Shown: positions 46,351-57,244, counted from the stretch's first letter. The stretch is 64,000 nucleotides of DNA from Symsagittifera roscoffensis (GCF_963678635.1 NC_087069.1:17150660-17214659); one strand, 5' to 3'. Made by a program: numbers and translations. The notes: generated by a model from the sequence alone, not told the origin.

Positions 46351-49300
46351 TGGGTATTTCGAATTTCGTTTTGAAATTCCTTCCTATGGTAGGCTCTGGT
46401 TCTTCTTCCTCCAGTTCCAATCCGCTTGTTTCCCTCACTTCCTTGAGCTTCTTTATCATCAAATTTTCGGTGTGGGTAAGTCCTACCCCCACTCCCCGGA
46501 CAAAAATATTTATCGACGTCCCCGTCGATGTAGTCGGGTCTGAATTGTCCTTAGGGATGTCCAGTGGCCTGTCTGTTGCTGTCCATCCGAAAAGAGGGTC
46601 CTCTGTCTTCATGTAATTTGCTGCTGATACATCGATTTGCTGAATGCTTTGTCCTTCGCGGCTCTCGTCCTTGACATCACGCATCCACTCTAGAATCCTC
46701 AAGTTCGTGTTCTCCCTCCTTTCTATCTCACTCTGTTCGAGATCCGTCTCCAATTCTGGCGTCGAGTAATCATCCTGCGGATAATGTCCACCATCGTCAA
46801 TGACCTGCCATTCCTCTCCGGCTTCCAGTTCGCCTGCGCTTAGTAGTTCATCGCCCAACTTGTCTGGCTGTATCTTATCGATCAAGAAGTCATCCCCGTA
46901 CCTATTGTACCTCATGCCTGTGCGGTTACGATTGCCAGTCCTGGTTTCCGGTGGTGTTGGTCGATCCGGCTCCATCCACTTCGGTACCTCGTTTTGCTCT
47001 GGGTCGTTCCAGTCTTCTTCTACAAATGAACCTGCATCCGACTCCACTTCTATCTTTTCGTTGTCGTCCAAACTCAAGTTCTCATTACCATCATTTTTCT
47101 CTCTAGTGCCTTTCTCATTCACTTCGCACGCTGGTTCCACCACCAGGTACTCAAGACCTTCCATGTCTTTTGGTAGGCACCAGTCCTCCGGGGACGGGAC
47201 ATGAGGCTTCAGATTTTCGTAATGTGCTGCTCGCCCTGTACTCAAGCGATAGAACCGTCCTTGTTGATGTACTTCCGTAATCATGAACGGTCCTCTCCAT
47301 TTCTTGAGTAGTTTCTTTGTTCCCTTGGGCGGTATGACATTTTGGAAGACCCACACGTATTGGCCCACTTCGTATGGCTTTGCTCTTAGTATCTTTTCGT
47401 CATATTTCTTGCGTTGCCTCATTTGCGCTTGCGCCGTGTTTCTCCGACATAGCTCGTTTAGCTCTTGTTGTCTTTTGATCGCTTCCTTCACGTATGCTTG
47501 AGGTGACGTCCTCTTCCCCTCGTACTCCGGGTAGAAGAATGTTATAGGCATTGCCCTTTCCCTGCCTGTCAACATCATGAAAGGACTGATACCCGTCGTT
47601 GAGTGCTGAGTACTATTATAGGCTCCTACTACCTGTGGCAGGTATTTGTCCCAGTCCGTCATGTATCTCGAGCAGTACACCCTGAGCATGTTGACCAGTG
47701 TCCTGTTCTGTCTCTCTACCAACCCATTGGTCTGTGAATGATAGGTCGTCGAGTGCGCTTGAGCAATGTGTGATCTCTTCATCAATTCTTTTGTCAAGTC
47801 CCCCACAAAAGCCTTGCCGTTGTCCGACTGGAAAGTCATTGGACAACCATACCGCGATATCCAATGCGTTATCAGGTGATCACATGTCTCCTCTGCCGAG
47901 GCTGTCTGGCACGGAACCGCTTCCGCCAACTTGGTGAAGTGATCTATTATAACTAGTATTTGGTTATAACCCGACTCCGTCATGCAGATTTTCTGATGGT
48001 CTATCTGCACCACTTCATTGAATTCCGAACTCTCGACAGACTTGAGGGGAAACTTCATCTTCCTTGGGTCTTTTACTTGAAGGCATGCTAGGCAGGCATT
48101 CACCCATCTCTCGCAAGCTTTTCTCATTCCCGGCCAATCAAACCTGTGAAGTATCCTTTGTTGTACTTTATCTATCCCCTGGTGGCCCATCTGGTCGTGT
48201 GATCTGAAAAGCACCTCCGTTTGGTACAATTGTGGTAGTATGATGAGGTTGTGTTTGTGTAATATTTTTTCCTCATCTCTTCTCTTGCACGCTACCACCC
48301 CTTCAGCTGTGTGATAAAGTAAATCTCTCTTTTCTTTGTAGAACTGGCTCAAGATCTTGTAGCTGTCTTCCTCAAGTTCCCCCTTCTCCTTGACTCCCGA
48401 ATGGATCCATTTGGAGAGGTTACTTGTCATTTTGTCATTCCTCTGGGCCCTTATTAGGTCAGACAGCCTGTATCTCGCCTTAACGTGCTCCTTTAGCGCC
48501 ATGATCTGTCCATTCATTTCACCAGGGTTGTGGATGTCATCGCTCAGCTTCACACATATCATCCTTTTCACGATTTTCATGTCGTCTTCTGGTACCAGAT
48601 TCGTTCTGACGTTTGAGTTGCACGATAGTTCCCTTAGTGGTTTTCTTGAAACTGCTATTTTCTCGAGCTCTTCACCACCTCGTACCTCTTGTATTTCCAG
48701 ATTGTACGTCCCTGAAGATGGATCCGTCTGTAATTCCCTGTCGTGCTGTCTTATCTTCTCTTCCGCCAGTATCATGCATAGACTGTCTTGGTCTTCGCTG
48801 CTCTCATCCGAGTCTTCATCCCATTCTTCACGCTCCCCGGACAATTTCCCTTCTCCGGTTTCGTCTTCTTCCATGAATCTGGACCACTCCCCGGACTCTT
48901 GATCTAGTCCCAGGTGTTCAACTTCTTCTCTGAATGTTACTTTCTTATCCCTGACTTTTGTCTGCTCCAGAATTTTATCGGGGATTTTTTCAACTAGTGA
49001 TCGCACAACTTCCTTGCTATCAGTGATGCTTCCTTTTGAGACGTCAGTATTGTTCACTGTTTCTTCTCTCCGAAGTATGGTTAGTTCCGGTGCCTCCTGA
49101 CCTTTCCCTTGGATCACGGGCTTGTCATCTGATAGTTTCTCAAGCAACCTCATTAAGTCTTCATCTATTCGGACCGTTCCCTCCTCTACCTGGATGAGAT
49201 CATAACCTTTTGCCTTGAGTGTTTCCCTCACGATCTTGGACTTGAGCATTATTCCTACCGGAATCCCTCTGCTTCTCTTCAAGATGGTCTTTTCAAGAGG

Positions 49301-52300
49301 CTCTTTCGGCAATTCGGGATGATCTTCAATCGGTTTGCCTGATTTGTCCAGCCATCTCGTGAGTGGAAGACTGTCGTACGTTTCTTTGTCCATAAAGGAG
49401 AAGCCGTCTTTGATCTCAGGTCTGTCCGCCTCTCTTTGTTCTTGCCTCTCGTAGAACTCCGTCTTCTTACTCAAGCTGTCAGCATTTTGATGTTTATCTC
49501 GTGTTCTGTGCTCAATTATCATGTTGTATCCATCCAAGCGAACTATCCACCTCCCAATATAGCTCTGGTCCATTGAGTACGTTTTCAGCCAGCTTAGTGC
49601 TCGGTTGTCGACTCGCAGCTTGAAGGGCTCACTGCCTAAGTATGCTCTGTATTTTTCGACAAAGGTGACCACCGCGAACATCTCTGCTTTCGGTGCTCCG
49701 TACTTCATTTCTGTGTCACTTAGGACCTTGCTCCCGTATGCTATTGGTCTCAAGACTGTCTTCCCATTCCATTCTTGTTCTTGATGGAGAATCCCAGAAA
49801 TAGCGACTACTGATGCATCCGTGTCTAGCACGTACATCCCTTTCTCAGTCGGCATACCCAGTACTGGTGCCTCACACAGCTCTTTCTTTATTCTCTGGAA
49901 TGACTCTTCTGCCGCGTTGTTCCACGTGAACTTCTTGCCCTTATGTCTCATTAATTGTTGCATCGGGTATACTTTGTCCGCATATCCCTTGATGAATTCT
50001 CTATAATAGTTGGCGAAACCCAGGAAGCTCATCAGCTGGTGTTCCGTCTTCGGTGATTTCCAGGTTAGGACTGCTTCCACGGCGTCTGGGTCAGGTCTGA
50101 TACCGTGTTTATCTACCATCCTGCCCAAGTATTTGATCGAGTCCTTGAGTATCTCGCACTTTGATGGTTTACACTTCAGCCCCGATCTTTTCATGCACGC
50201 GAACACCTCGTCAAGCCTCTCGATGTGGTCTTCTAGTGTTGGCGTTGCTATTACCACGTCGTCCACGTAGCACATTACCAGGTTGCCGTACTTCTTCGTC
50301 ACGCCTATCAACGCGTGTGCCATCAGCCGCTGAAACGTGGCTGTTGCATTGCAGAGTCCAAACGGCATCCGTTTCCATTGAAACAGACCCAACTCACAGG
50401 CGAACCCTGTCTTGTCCCTGTCTTGCTTCCTTAATGGTACCTGCCAAAAGGCCGAGCCTAAATCAAGAGTCGTAAAAAATTTCGCATCACCTAACTTCGA
50501 GAGGCTCTCATCAATTCTAGGTATGGGATAGGCATCCTTTACCGTGACGGAGTTCAGGTATCGAAAGTCACAACAAAACCTTAACTGGTCGCCTTTCTTT
50601 TTGGCCATCACTACTCCACACGCCCACGGTGACTTGGATGGTTCTATCATGTCATACTCTAGTAACGTTTCGATTTCTTTTCTACACGCGTCCGATTTGT
50701 GTGGGGTCATGCGCCTCGCCCCCTCCCTGTGTGGCACCGCGTTTTCCTCAAGTTCTATTTCATGTTCAACAAAATTACAACACCCGATATCCGCCTTATG
50801 CCTTGAAAAAACCTCCTCGTTCCGCTCTAGTACGTCCTTGATAGCTTCGAGCTGTTCATCTTTCAGTTTGCCCCTTAAATGTTCAATCTCCGGCAGAACC
50901 GGTTTATCAGTTTGCATTTCATCTAGTGTGGGTCGCTCTGGAAAGTTCGAACAGCTCGAAAGCCCATCGTCCGTTTCTGACTTAAGTGATTTGATAAGAC
51001 TTGAAGAATCTTTTATTCTCTGCAATCGTCTCAAGATACAAATTTTGTCCCTGTGATTAGGACAATCAACAACTTCATTTTGTTTTGAGTTTTCAATTGT
51101 TTCGTATCGAGTTTTAACTGGTAAAGCATATCCCAGCTTCCTCCCTCTCTGTATCGTGATCGGTATATCAAGGGTATTCAACAAGACACTGACGCAGAGG
51201 CCGCTCTTCGTTATCGAAAATGATCTTCCTAAAACAGCAGCGCTTTGACTATTGGGATTCGGAACTATACACACTTGCTTGTTGTCACTTAGTTCATTAT
51301 AATTTTTCATCCTCAAGCTTACGATTGCCGCTTCATTAGCTTTTAACCTCACTCTCCTACTCAAGAATACCGGTGCTTTGTTTTCATTCGCCATTATTAA
51401 ATTTACCGGTTTGATTGCGTACCTCCTATCCGGGTTCCGTATCCTGAACATTGCATTATTTAGATCAATCGTTACGTCGAAATTCCTGATGAAGTCTCTG
51501 CCCAAAATGAATTGGTCAGATTCATCTAGGTTTTCTACCACGATGAAGCTCATCCACAGGTTACGTTCCCCCAAATTGAGGGCTATTATCGGCGTCCTGC
51601 CCAGCACCCGTAGGGCCCCTTTGTTTGCAGCTGACAGCCGTATTCTCGAGTCTATCAAGTCACCTTTGTCAAAGCCCATCTTTTCCCATGTTTCGATTGG
51701 TATGACGCTCAAGACTGCTCCCGTGTCAAGTAATCCACGCAACTGAGTCTTTTTGCCATTTATGTCTAGCACGTGCCCTGTCACGTCTGCTTCCGTCCCG
51801 ATGTGCATTGCATCTTCTTCAAGCATGGCACAGTGTCCGATCGATCTTACTTTCAACTCTTCTTTCCCTACATAGATTTGTCCAATTAGGTCTTCGTCGC
51901 ATGTTATCATCGTCTTGGTATAGATGTTGATTCCATCTATATTTAGCATGACCTCGTGTGGACCATAAGCTTCAGTGTACCTATTATCAACACGTACCGA
52001 TTTGCTGCCCCCTCTCGTGAGTAGTGCCCTGAGCGCTCTAGAAGTCGTTTGTGGACTTATTCCACTCAAGTAGTCTGCATACACGTCAATGTGCATTATC
52101 GTCTGGTCGCTCGGCTCGCTCAAGTTTCTGGTTACCTCGTGTCCGCCCACTGTGATTATCGACATTATTCTTGCTCCGATTTTCGATATTCCAAAAGGTT
52201 TACCTGTCACCATTTTCACGGTGTTACAATTCCCGGTCTTCATTGAGCCCGTTCTAGCCTCTGGTATTGAGTTCGATCCGGTTAATGCTCCGTTAAAATT

Positions 52301-54694
52301 CTGTCTTTCGATCTCCAACTTTAGTCGTTGCTCTATTTCTTTCGCAGCCAGATCTTGTTTCACTTTGGCAATTGCTTCCGTCGCCGCTTTCTCATAATTT
52401 ATCTCTAGAGAGCTTCCGGCCGCGGACTCTAACGCACCGCTAACATGTGTCACAGCTTTCACTGTCTTCGTCGGCAATTCGGTGTTTGGTGCCCCCAAGT
52501 TCCTAGATTCAAACTCGTTTTGCCTGTTCCGCTGATTCTGCACCGCCGCTAATGCCAACTTATGTTTGGGGTGATTCTGGTCCTTGACCGCTTCCCAGAA
52601 CAAGGGACAATCCATTCTGAAGTGCCCCTCCTGGTTACAGAAGAAGCATCTGGCGCCTATCTTGATGATTAAGCCATTATAGTACTCGTGTTCCTCCATC
52701 TGGCTCATATCCTCTTCATCCGGTGCATAACCTAGGCTCTTCATGCCTTGTTTGTACGTTGTGCAGTCAGCCACATGATGATCCGCTGACCCGCAGTTCG
52801 CGCATGATCTGCGCTTGTCCATATCATCTCTAGGTTTGTACCATGATGACCTCTGGGGTTGGCTTCCCCCTTGCGTGTTCCTGTTTTCGGAATATGAGTA
52901 CTTCTTAGGTTTCATCAGCATGTATTCTCTTGATTTCTGTCTCATTTCTTCTGGGGTGGGTGCGCTGTCCTTCGACAATGTGTAGTATGTTGCTAACATT
53001 GTCCTTAAGTCATCACTTTTCACCCCATCGATGAACTTCGAGGCAATGCTAAAGTTCCGTCTATTTGTCGACTCCTCTGGGTCACTCCTCCTTCTCAAGC
53101 TCTCGAGGTCATCTAGGAACCGATCTATTGACTCGTCGTCCCTCTGCCTTCTCTTTTCAAATCGCATCATCGCTTGGTGACCCTTCATGCCTGACCCGAA
53201 CCGATTCAGCAATATCTCGAAGATCTTGTCCGCGGTGTCGCGTTCTTCCTCCTTCTTTGCGACCACGCATTTTAATGCCGTTCCTTCCAAGTTGCTCAGT
53301 ATGGCTGTACATGCTTGTCTTTCGTCACTCAAGTTATCTTGTTCTAGATGTAATCTCATCACTTCCACCCAAGTGTCAATGCATCCATCGGAGTCGTCCT
53401 TGAATTCTTTTGGCTTCTTGAATGTCTTTCTTGATTTTCCCTCTCTCCTGTCGCTCGAGTCAGTGTTCCTCGTGGCGAAGGCCTCTAGAGTCCTGTTCAT
53501 CATCTCCCAAGTGCTGGCCCATGTCATAGCATCCGGTCCTGTGTTGCTGTTAGCTGTTGAATCTCCCGGAGCAGTCGTTGTATTCGACGTTCCATTCTTC
53601 ATTATTGTTTTCGCAGCTGTTGGTGCTATGCTTATCGCATCCCTGGTTAAGGGCAACGGTGTCGATTGTCGTTTGTTCCTTTGTGGTTCTGCAAAGTCAA
53701 CTCTGGTGCCTTGCGTACGATCCGCTGCCGGTCTTTCTTGTGGAGTAGAACCTCTCAAGATTGCATCCAACTTTGCCTGTATTTCACACGAACTCTCGGC
53801 TTGACTCCTGCTCATTGTGTCCATTCTCCTTTCCAGGCTCCCTAATTGGCTGTTGACATCATCATATCGGTTCTTCAACTGTTGCATGTCTGTTTTGATG
53901 TTCTTTTCTCGTTCTTCATTGGTGGCTTCTACCTTATCTGACATTTCCTTGAGTCTCTCATCTGTTGCCTTAGCTAGGTTAAAATAACTGTCTAGATACT
54001 CGTGCTTGTTGTATCTTATCTCCTTTTTTATCACCTCTCTGTCTTCTTCACTGTGCTTAAGTCTTTTGTCAATCTGATTTAATTTCGCCAACAAGTCACC
54101 CAGCTCAATGGTAGTCTCTTCATGGTCAGCTGTCGGTCTCTCTTCGGCCGTAGCCTCTGCTTTAGCTTGTTCCTCTCTTGGATTGGCTTCTGAAGTCTTC
54201 GTGCTCACTGTCCCAAACGTTCGTGCTCTTTCTGCTTTTGGTTCTTCAGTCACGTTTTCTTTTGTTTTTATTCCGAACATTATTCCCAATTTTTCCGTAA
54301 AAGATGTCCTCTTTACTTGAGAGTCTTCTTTCACCGTTTCTTCGGTGTTGCCTATTGCATCTTCCGCGTCATCTATCGGTGAGAACTCTATGGGTTTCTG
54401 GTTCGGTTCCTCTGCATTGGGCATTGGAGTTGACTCTGTCGCCATCTTCCTTGTTTCATCCACACTTTGATCGGGTGTCTCTAGATCAATCTCGATGGTG
54501 GGTTCTACTCGCTCCCCTTCCGTGCCCTCTTTCGCCCTGTTCTCCGCTGTACTCCTTGTGCTGACCATGTTAACTGAAAAGTTCGTCTTCGTTATCTTTG
54601 GGCCCGTTGATGTCGTTCCGCGCAGCGATGAATTATATTTCGTGTTTGATCCACTTGACCTTTTTTCGAGCACCGGTACCCTACTCCGCCTCAT
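46328..54694 (-). CDS. Gag-Pol polyprotein, 2788 residues
   Basis: One uninterrupted frame from ATG 54692-54694 to a stop at 46328-46330. Approximate residues: 1-290 basic then acidic, coiled-coil-rich Gag; 410-600 capsid-like helical region; 631 and 685 zinc knuckles (CANCGSADHHVADC, CFFCNQEGHFRMDC); 990 protease (LLDTGAVLSVIP); 1370-1560 RT with LDLGSAFWQVPL, MPFGLCNA and YVDD (1475); 1621 RNase H (YVLDTDAS); 1745-2165 long linker with an acidic serine-rich patch; 2168 integrase zinc domain (H..H..CxxC); 2230, 2290 and 2324 catalytic D, D and E with about 35 residues between the last two; about 2466 GPY/F (KWRGPFMITEV); then an acidic extension of about 300 residues. All key residues are present, so it may be active. 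No frameshift or stop separates gag and pol, so their ratio must be set another way. Confidence 0.97.
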   Translation of the reverse strand: MRRSRVPVLEKRSSGSNTKYNSSLRGTTSTGPKITKTNFSVNMVSTRSTAENRAKEGTEGERVEPTIEIDLETPDQSVDETRKMATESTPMPNAEEPNQKPIEFSPIDDAEDAIGNTEETVKEDSQVKRTSFTEKLGIMFGIKTKENVTEEPKAERARTFGTVSTKTSEANPREEQAKAEATAEERPTADHEETTIELGDLLAKLNQIDKRLKHSEEDREVIKKEIRYNKHEYLDSYFNLAKATDERLKEMSDKVEATNEEREKNIKTDMQQLKNRYDDVNSQLGSLERRMDTMSRSQAESSCEIQAKLDAILRGSTPQERPAADRTQGTRVDFAEPQRNKRQSTPLPLTRDAISIAPTAAKTIMKNGTSNTTTAPGDSTANSNTGPDAMTWASTWEMMNRTLEAFATRNTDSSDRREGKSRKTFKKPKEFKDDSDGCIDTWVEVMRLHLEQDNLSDERQACTAILSNLEGTALKCVVAKKEEERDTADKIFEILLNRFGSGMKGHQAMMRFEKRRQRDDESIDRFLDDLESLRRRSDPEESTNRRNFSIASKFIDGVKSDDLRTMLATYYTLSKDSAPTPEEMRQKSREYMLMKPKKYSYSENRNTQGGSQPQRSSWYKPRDDMDKRRSCANCGSADHHVADCTTYKQGMKSLGYAPDEEDMSQMEEHEYYNGLIIKIGARCFFCNQEGHFRMDCPLFWEAVKDQNHPKHKLALAAVQNQRNRQNEFESRNLGAPNTELPTKTVKAVTHVSGALESAAGSSLEINYEKAATEAIAKVKQDLAAKEIEQRLKLEIERQNFNGALTGSNSIPEARTGSMKTGNCNTVKMVTGKPFGISKIGARIMSIITVGGHEVTRNLSEPSDQTIMHIDVYADYLSGISPQTTSRALRALLTRGGSKSVRVDNRYTEAYGPHEVMLNIDGINIYTKTMITCDEDLIGQIYVGKEELKVRSIGHCAMLEEDAMHIGTEADVTGHVLDINGKKTQLRGLLDTGAVLSVIPIETWEKMGFDKGDLIDSRIRLSAANKGALRVLGRTPIIALNLGERNLWMSFIVVENLDESDQFILGRDFIRNFDVTIDLNNAMFRIRNPDRRYAIKPVNLIMANENKAPVFLSRRVRLKANEAAIVSLRMKNYNELSDNKQVCIVPNPNSQSAAVLGRSFSITKSGLCVSVLLNTLDIPITIQRGRKLGYALPVKTRYETIENSKQNEVVDCPNHRDKICILRRLQRIKDSSSLIKSLKSETDDGLSSCSNFPERPTLDEMQTDKPVLPEIEHLRGKLKDEQLEAIKDVLERNEEVFSRHKADIGCCNFVEHEIELEENAVPHREGARRMTPHKSDACRKEIETLLEYDMIEPSKSPWACGVVMAKKKGDQLRFCCDFRYLNSVTVKDAYPIPRIDESLSKLGDAKFFTTLDLGSAFWQVPLRKQDRDKTGFACELGLFQWKRMPFGLCNATATFQRLMAHALIGVTKKYGNLVMCYVDDVVIATPTLEDHIERLDEVFACMKRSGLKCKPSKCEILKDSIKYLGRMVDKHGIRPDPDAVEAVLTWKSPKTEHQLMSFLGFANYYREFIKGYADKVYPMQQLMRHKGKKFTWNNAAEESFQRIKKELCEAPVLGMPTEKGMYVLDTDASVVAISGILHQEQEWNGKTVLRPIAYGSKVLSDTEMKYGAPKAEMFAVVTFVEKYRAYLGSEPFKLRVDNRALSWLKTYSMDQSYIGRWIVRLDGYNMIIEHRTRDKHQNADSLSKKTEFYERQEQREADRPEIKDGFSFMDKETYDSLPLTRWLDKSGKPIEDHPELPKEPLEKTILKRSRGIPVGIMLKSKIVRETLKAKGYDLIQVEEGTVRIDEDLMRLLEKLSDDKPVIQGKGQEAPELTILRREETVNNTDVSKGSITDSKEVVRSLVEKIPDKILEQTKVRDKKVTFREEVEHLGLDQESGEWSRFMEEDETGEGKLSGEREEWDEDSDESSEDQDSLCMILAEEKIRQHDRELQTDPSSGTYNLEIQEVRGGEELEKIAVSRKPLRELSCNSNVRTNLVPEDDMKIVKRMICVKLSDDIHNPGEMNGQIMALKEHVKARYRLSDLIRAQRNDKMTSNLSKWIHSGVKEKGELEEDSYKILSQFYKEKRDLLYHTAEGVVACKRRDEEKILHKHNLIILPQLYQTEVLFRSHDQMGHQGIDKVQQRILHRFDWPGMRKACERWVNACLACLQVKDPRKMKFPLKSVESSEFNEVVQIDHQKICMTESGYNQILVIIDHFTKLAEAVPCQTASAEETCDHLITHWISRYGCPMTFQSDNGKAFVGDLTKELMKRSHIAQAHSTTYHSQTNGLVERQNRTLVNMLRVYCSRYMTDWDKYLPQVVGAYNSTQHSTTGISPFMMLTGRERAMPITFFYPEYEGKRTSPQAYVKEAIKRQQELNELCRRNTAQAQMRQRKKYDEKILRAKPYEVGQYVWVFQNVIPPKGTKKLLKKWRGPFMITEVHQQGRFYRLSTGRAAHYENLKPHVPSPEDWCLPKDMEGLEYLVVEPACEVNEKGTREKNDGNENLSLDDNEKIEVESDAGSFVEEDWNDPEQNEVPKWMEPDRPTPPETRTGNRNRTGMRYNRYGDDFLIDKIQPDKLGDELLSAGELEAGEEWQVIDDGGHYPQDDYSTPELETDLEQSEIERRENTNLRILEWMRDVKDESREGQSIQQIDVSAANYMKTEDPLFGWTATDRPLDIPKDNSDPTTSTGTSINIFVRGVGVGLTHTENLMIKKLKEVRETSGLELEEEEPEPTIGRNFKTKFEIPNEYSENG

Positions 54695-55001
54695 TATTTC
54701 TATTTACAACTGCTTCTATTTACAATTTTATTATATACACGATTCTATTCTAAGGGTAAAAAAAAAATATTTTTTGTGGTAACAAATTCTGTACAACGTG
54801 TTAAAAACCTTATCCAATTCTCTTTCTAAATCCTCCGAAAAATTTTCCTTAATTTGGTCTTAACCCTACCTATTTCGATTTGTCTTATTCTGTCTTAAAA
54901 CGCACTTGTTGTAATTTGACTTCAATTTCTATACCGTCCCAAGACTATTCGTCACTATCACAGTACTCTCCGTTAGTGTCCTAAGACCCTTGTACCACGA
55001 C

Positions 55002-55740
55002 CACTGTTCCAAGACTACTGTCCCAAGACTAGTGTCCCAAGACTACTGTCCCAAGACCAGTGTCCCAAGGCTAGTGTCCCAAGACTACTGTCCCAAGGCT
55101 AGTGTCCCAAGGCTAGTGTCCCAAGACTACTGTCCCAAGGGTAGTGTCCCAAGACCAGTGTCCCAAGACTACTGTCCCAAGACTAGTGTCCCAAGGCTAG
55201 TGTCCCAAGACTACTGTCCCAAGACTAGTGTCCCAAGGGTAGTGTCCCAAGACCAGTGTCCCAAGGCTGGTGTCCCAAGACTAGTGTCCCAAGACTAGTG
55301 TCCCAAGGGTAGTGTCCCAAGACCAGTGTCCCAAGGCTGGTGTCCCAAGACTAGTGTCCCAAGACTAGTGTCCCAAGACCACTGTCCCAAGACTGTCCCA
55401 AGACCACTGTCCCAAGACCCTGTCCCAAGACCACTGTCCCAAGACCCCTGTCCCAAGACCCTGTCCCAAGACCACTGTCCCAAGACCCTGTCCCAAGACC
55501 CTGTCCCACGACCACTGTCCCAAGACCACTGTCCCAAGACCCTGTCCCAAGACCACTGTCCCAAGACCCTGTCCCAAGACCCTGTCCCAAGACCACTGTC
55601 CCAAGACCACTGTCCCAAGACCCTGTCCCAAGACCACTGTCCCAAGACCCTGTCCCAAGACCACTGTCCCAAGACCCTGTCCCAAGACCACTATCCCAAG
55701 ACTGCTCTGTCCCAAGACTTCTTCGGTCTTGTCCCAATAC
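55002..55740. repeat. 14-bp tandem array in the leader
   Basis: About 50 units of GTCCCAAGACTAGT and its variants. The left half is mostly 14-base units with ACTAGT, ACCAGT, GCTAGT or ACTACT; the right half alternates 13- and 14-base units (GTCCCAAGACCCT, GTCCCAAGACCACT). In the element's own sense the unit is GTCTTGGGACA. Units share the ends so that GTCC..GGAC pairing between neighbours is possible. Confidence 0.97.
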
Positions 55741-56566
55741 TCGTCACGGAGTGTCTTCCTCGTTGTAGGGTCTTCTTGAACCACCGTACCTTGTACCACC
55801 ACTCAAGCTCTAGTAAAATTTTCCCAAAAACCCTCTCTTAAAAGCCAAATGCTGACCCCCCTCTTCTTTTTGGTTGTTTCTATTTCAATGTAGGTGCGCA
55901 GGTATCTTGTGATCACCTGTTCGTATAAAACCAAACACAAATCCTCAATAAAATGCAACAAAAATTTTAAGTAAGAAAAATAATAAAAACAGAAAAATGA
56001 GCCCACCTAAAATTTAAAGGTGACCAATGTCTACCTTTCGTCTAAAAAAAATGTCTGGTACCTAATTGCCACGCGTTTTCCTCCCCCCACTAGTGATCTT
56101 ATGGGGTATCACAAAAGCTGTCTATATCCGGTCCCCCCTACCAAACCAACCAGCGTACCAGCCTTAACTCGAGTTGGATTTTGGATCTCCACCTAATATT
56201 ACCAACGCGTGTTAATTTCTAATGTAACTAAGTCAACGATGTCGACTAATTAGTTACTCTAATTTCCCCCTTTTTGCAATTTACAACCGCCAACCTCTAG
56301 CCTAACCAGTCCCCCTTCTAACCTCCCCCCTTTCTAGCCCCCCTTCTTAAGCCTAAAAATTACTTTAAGCGCCGGGTGCTAAACCTCTCAAGAGAAAACC
56401 GTAGACCTGTTTCCAGGCCTGCTCAAGTAAAAACGTTCCTCAAAACTGGGGGATTTCGCTTATCCAATTTTACACTTATCTCCTATAATGTTATGTGGAT
56501 TCTAACGATACCCGTTCTGCCCAACTTGAGAACTCGAGAATTGCCAAATCCTTCTTGGCTGCTTTC

Positions 56567-56757
56567 CCACTCGACTGGTCACCTGTTCCAGTCCAGTCTC
56601 CTATTGGTTCAGCCAAGTGTCCCTGAACCACTTTCCCACTCGGCTGGTCACCTCTTCCAGTCAAGTCTCCTATTGGTTCAGCTCAAGTGTCCCTGAACCA
56701 CTTTCCCACTCGGCTGGTCACCTCTTCCAGTCAAGTCTCCTATTGGTCCAGCTAAGT
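56567..56757. repeat. 68-bp tandem repeat, three copies, in the leader
   Basis: Three adjacent copies of a unit starting CCCACTCGGCTGGTCACC, containing CAGTCAAGTCTCCTATTGG, and ending near CCCTGAACCACTTT. The third copy is incomplete. Confidence 0.9.
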
Positions 56758-57220
56758 TCCAAGCTATCTGAAAACCCTTGACAACGCCCCACTTCGGGCA
56801 CTTTATTCAGTTTACTGGTTTAAATTGCTAGGTTGATCGAAACGATCGAACTTGTAAAACAGTATGGGTATACTATTTAATTAATATAAAGGTTTGATCC
56901 AACTAATCTGGTGTCAAAGTCACTGTCTTTTTTCGTTTTATGGTTTTTGTTCCTTTTTCTATTCTTTTTTGGTTTTTGTTTTGCTTTTTGTCTTTTTGCT
57001 CGTGTTTTTGTCCCCCTAGTTGCCCCCCTTTACTCGGTTAGCTAAGCCTCGTTCGGAGAGCGTACCAGGAAATTTTCTCGAGTTTTCTTAAAAAGCTATC
57101 ACGGTACAACCGGAAGGTTTGCACGTTCCTGTCGAACCGTACCGCCGGTACTCTAGAATGGGCATTCAGCCCGAAGCTGTCTCAAGTGGGTTCGACTCCG
57201 TAGTCTTGATGTCGTAAACA

Positions 57221-57233
57221 CCCAGGAGCGCCA
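57221..57233 (-). other. Primer-binding site of the large element
   Basis: The minus strand reads TGGCGCTCCTGGG, 11 bases inside the 5' LTR edge. TGG pairs with a tRNA CCA end. The same 13 bases occur beside the LTR of the relic element. I could not match the tRNA from memory. Confidence 0.75.
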
Positions 57234-57244
57234 TAAAAACACTA

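Larger units (their letters stand above)
54695..57244 (-). other. Leader of the large element
   Basis: These 2.55 kb lie between the 5' LTR and gag. They contain the 14-bp array (55002-55740), a threefold 68-bp repeat (56567-56757) and C-rich stretches, but no long non-repeat open frame. Long frames inside the array are products of the repeat. A leader this long would place many short upstream ATGs before gag, unless spliced or bypassed. Confidence 0.8.

Noticed and set aside
42192-54782. Many plus-strand open frames opposite the large element (for example 43557-44378, 48390-48902, 53187-53804)
   Set aside because: They are antisense shadows of Gag-Pol and the accessory ORFs, Ser/Leu/Pro-rich as expected from the complement of acidic, lysine-rich codons.
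55002-55740. A CRISPR-like array
   Set aside because: Units are 13-14 bases with no unique spacers, in eukaryotic retroelement DNA; it is a plain tandem array.
55295-55841. Long open frames with repeated VPRPLSQD or LGQGLGTVV translations
   Set aside because: They arise from the 13/14-bp array, are open in several frames on both strands, and have no non-repeat content.
57181-57234. A tRNA gene (GGGTTCGACTCC followed by a CCA end at 57233)
   Set aside because: The T-loop-like word is too far from the CCA, and no acceptor, D or anticodon stems can be drawn; the CCA belongs to the primer-binding site.
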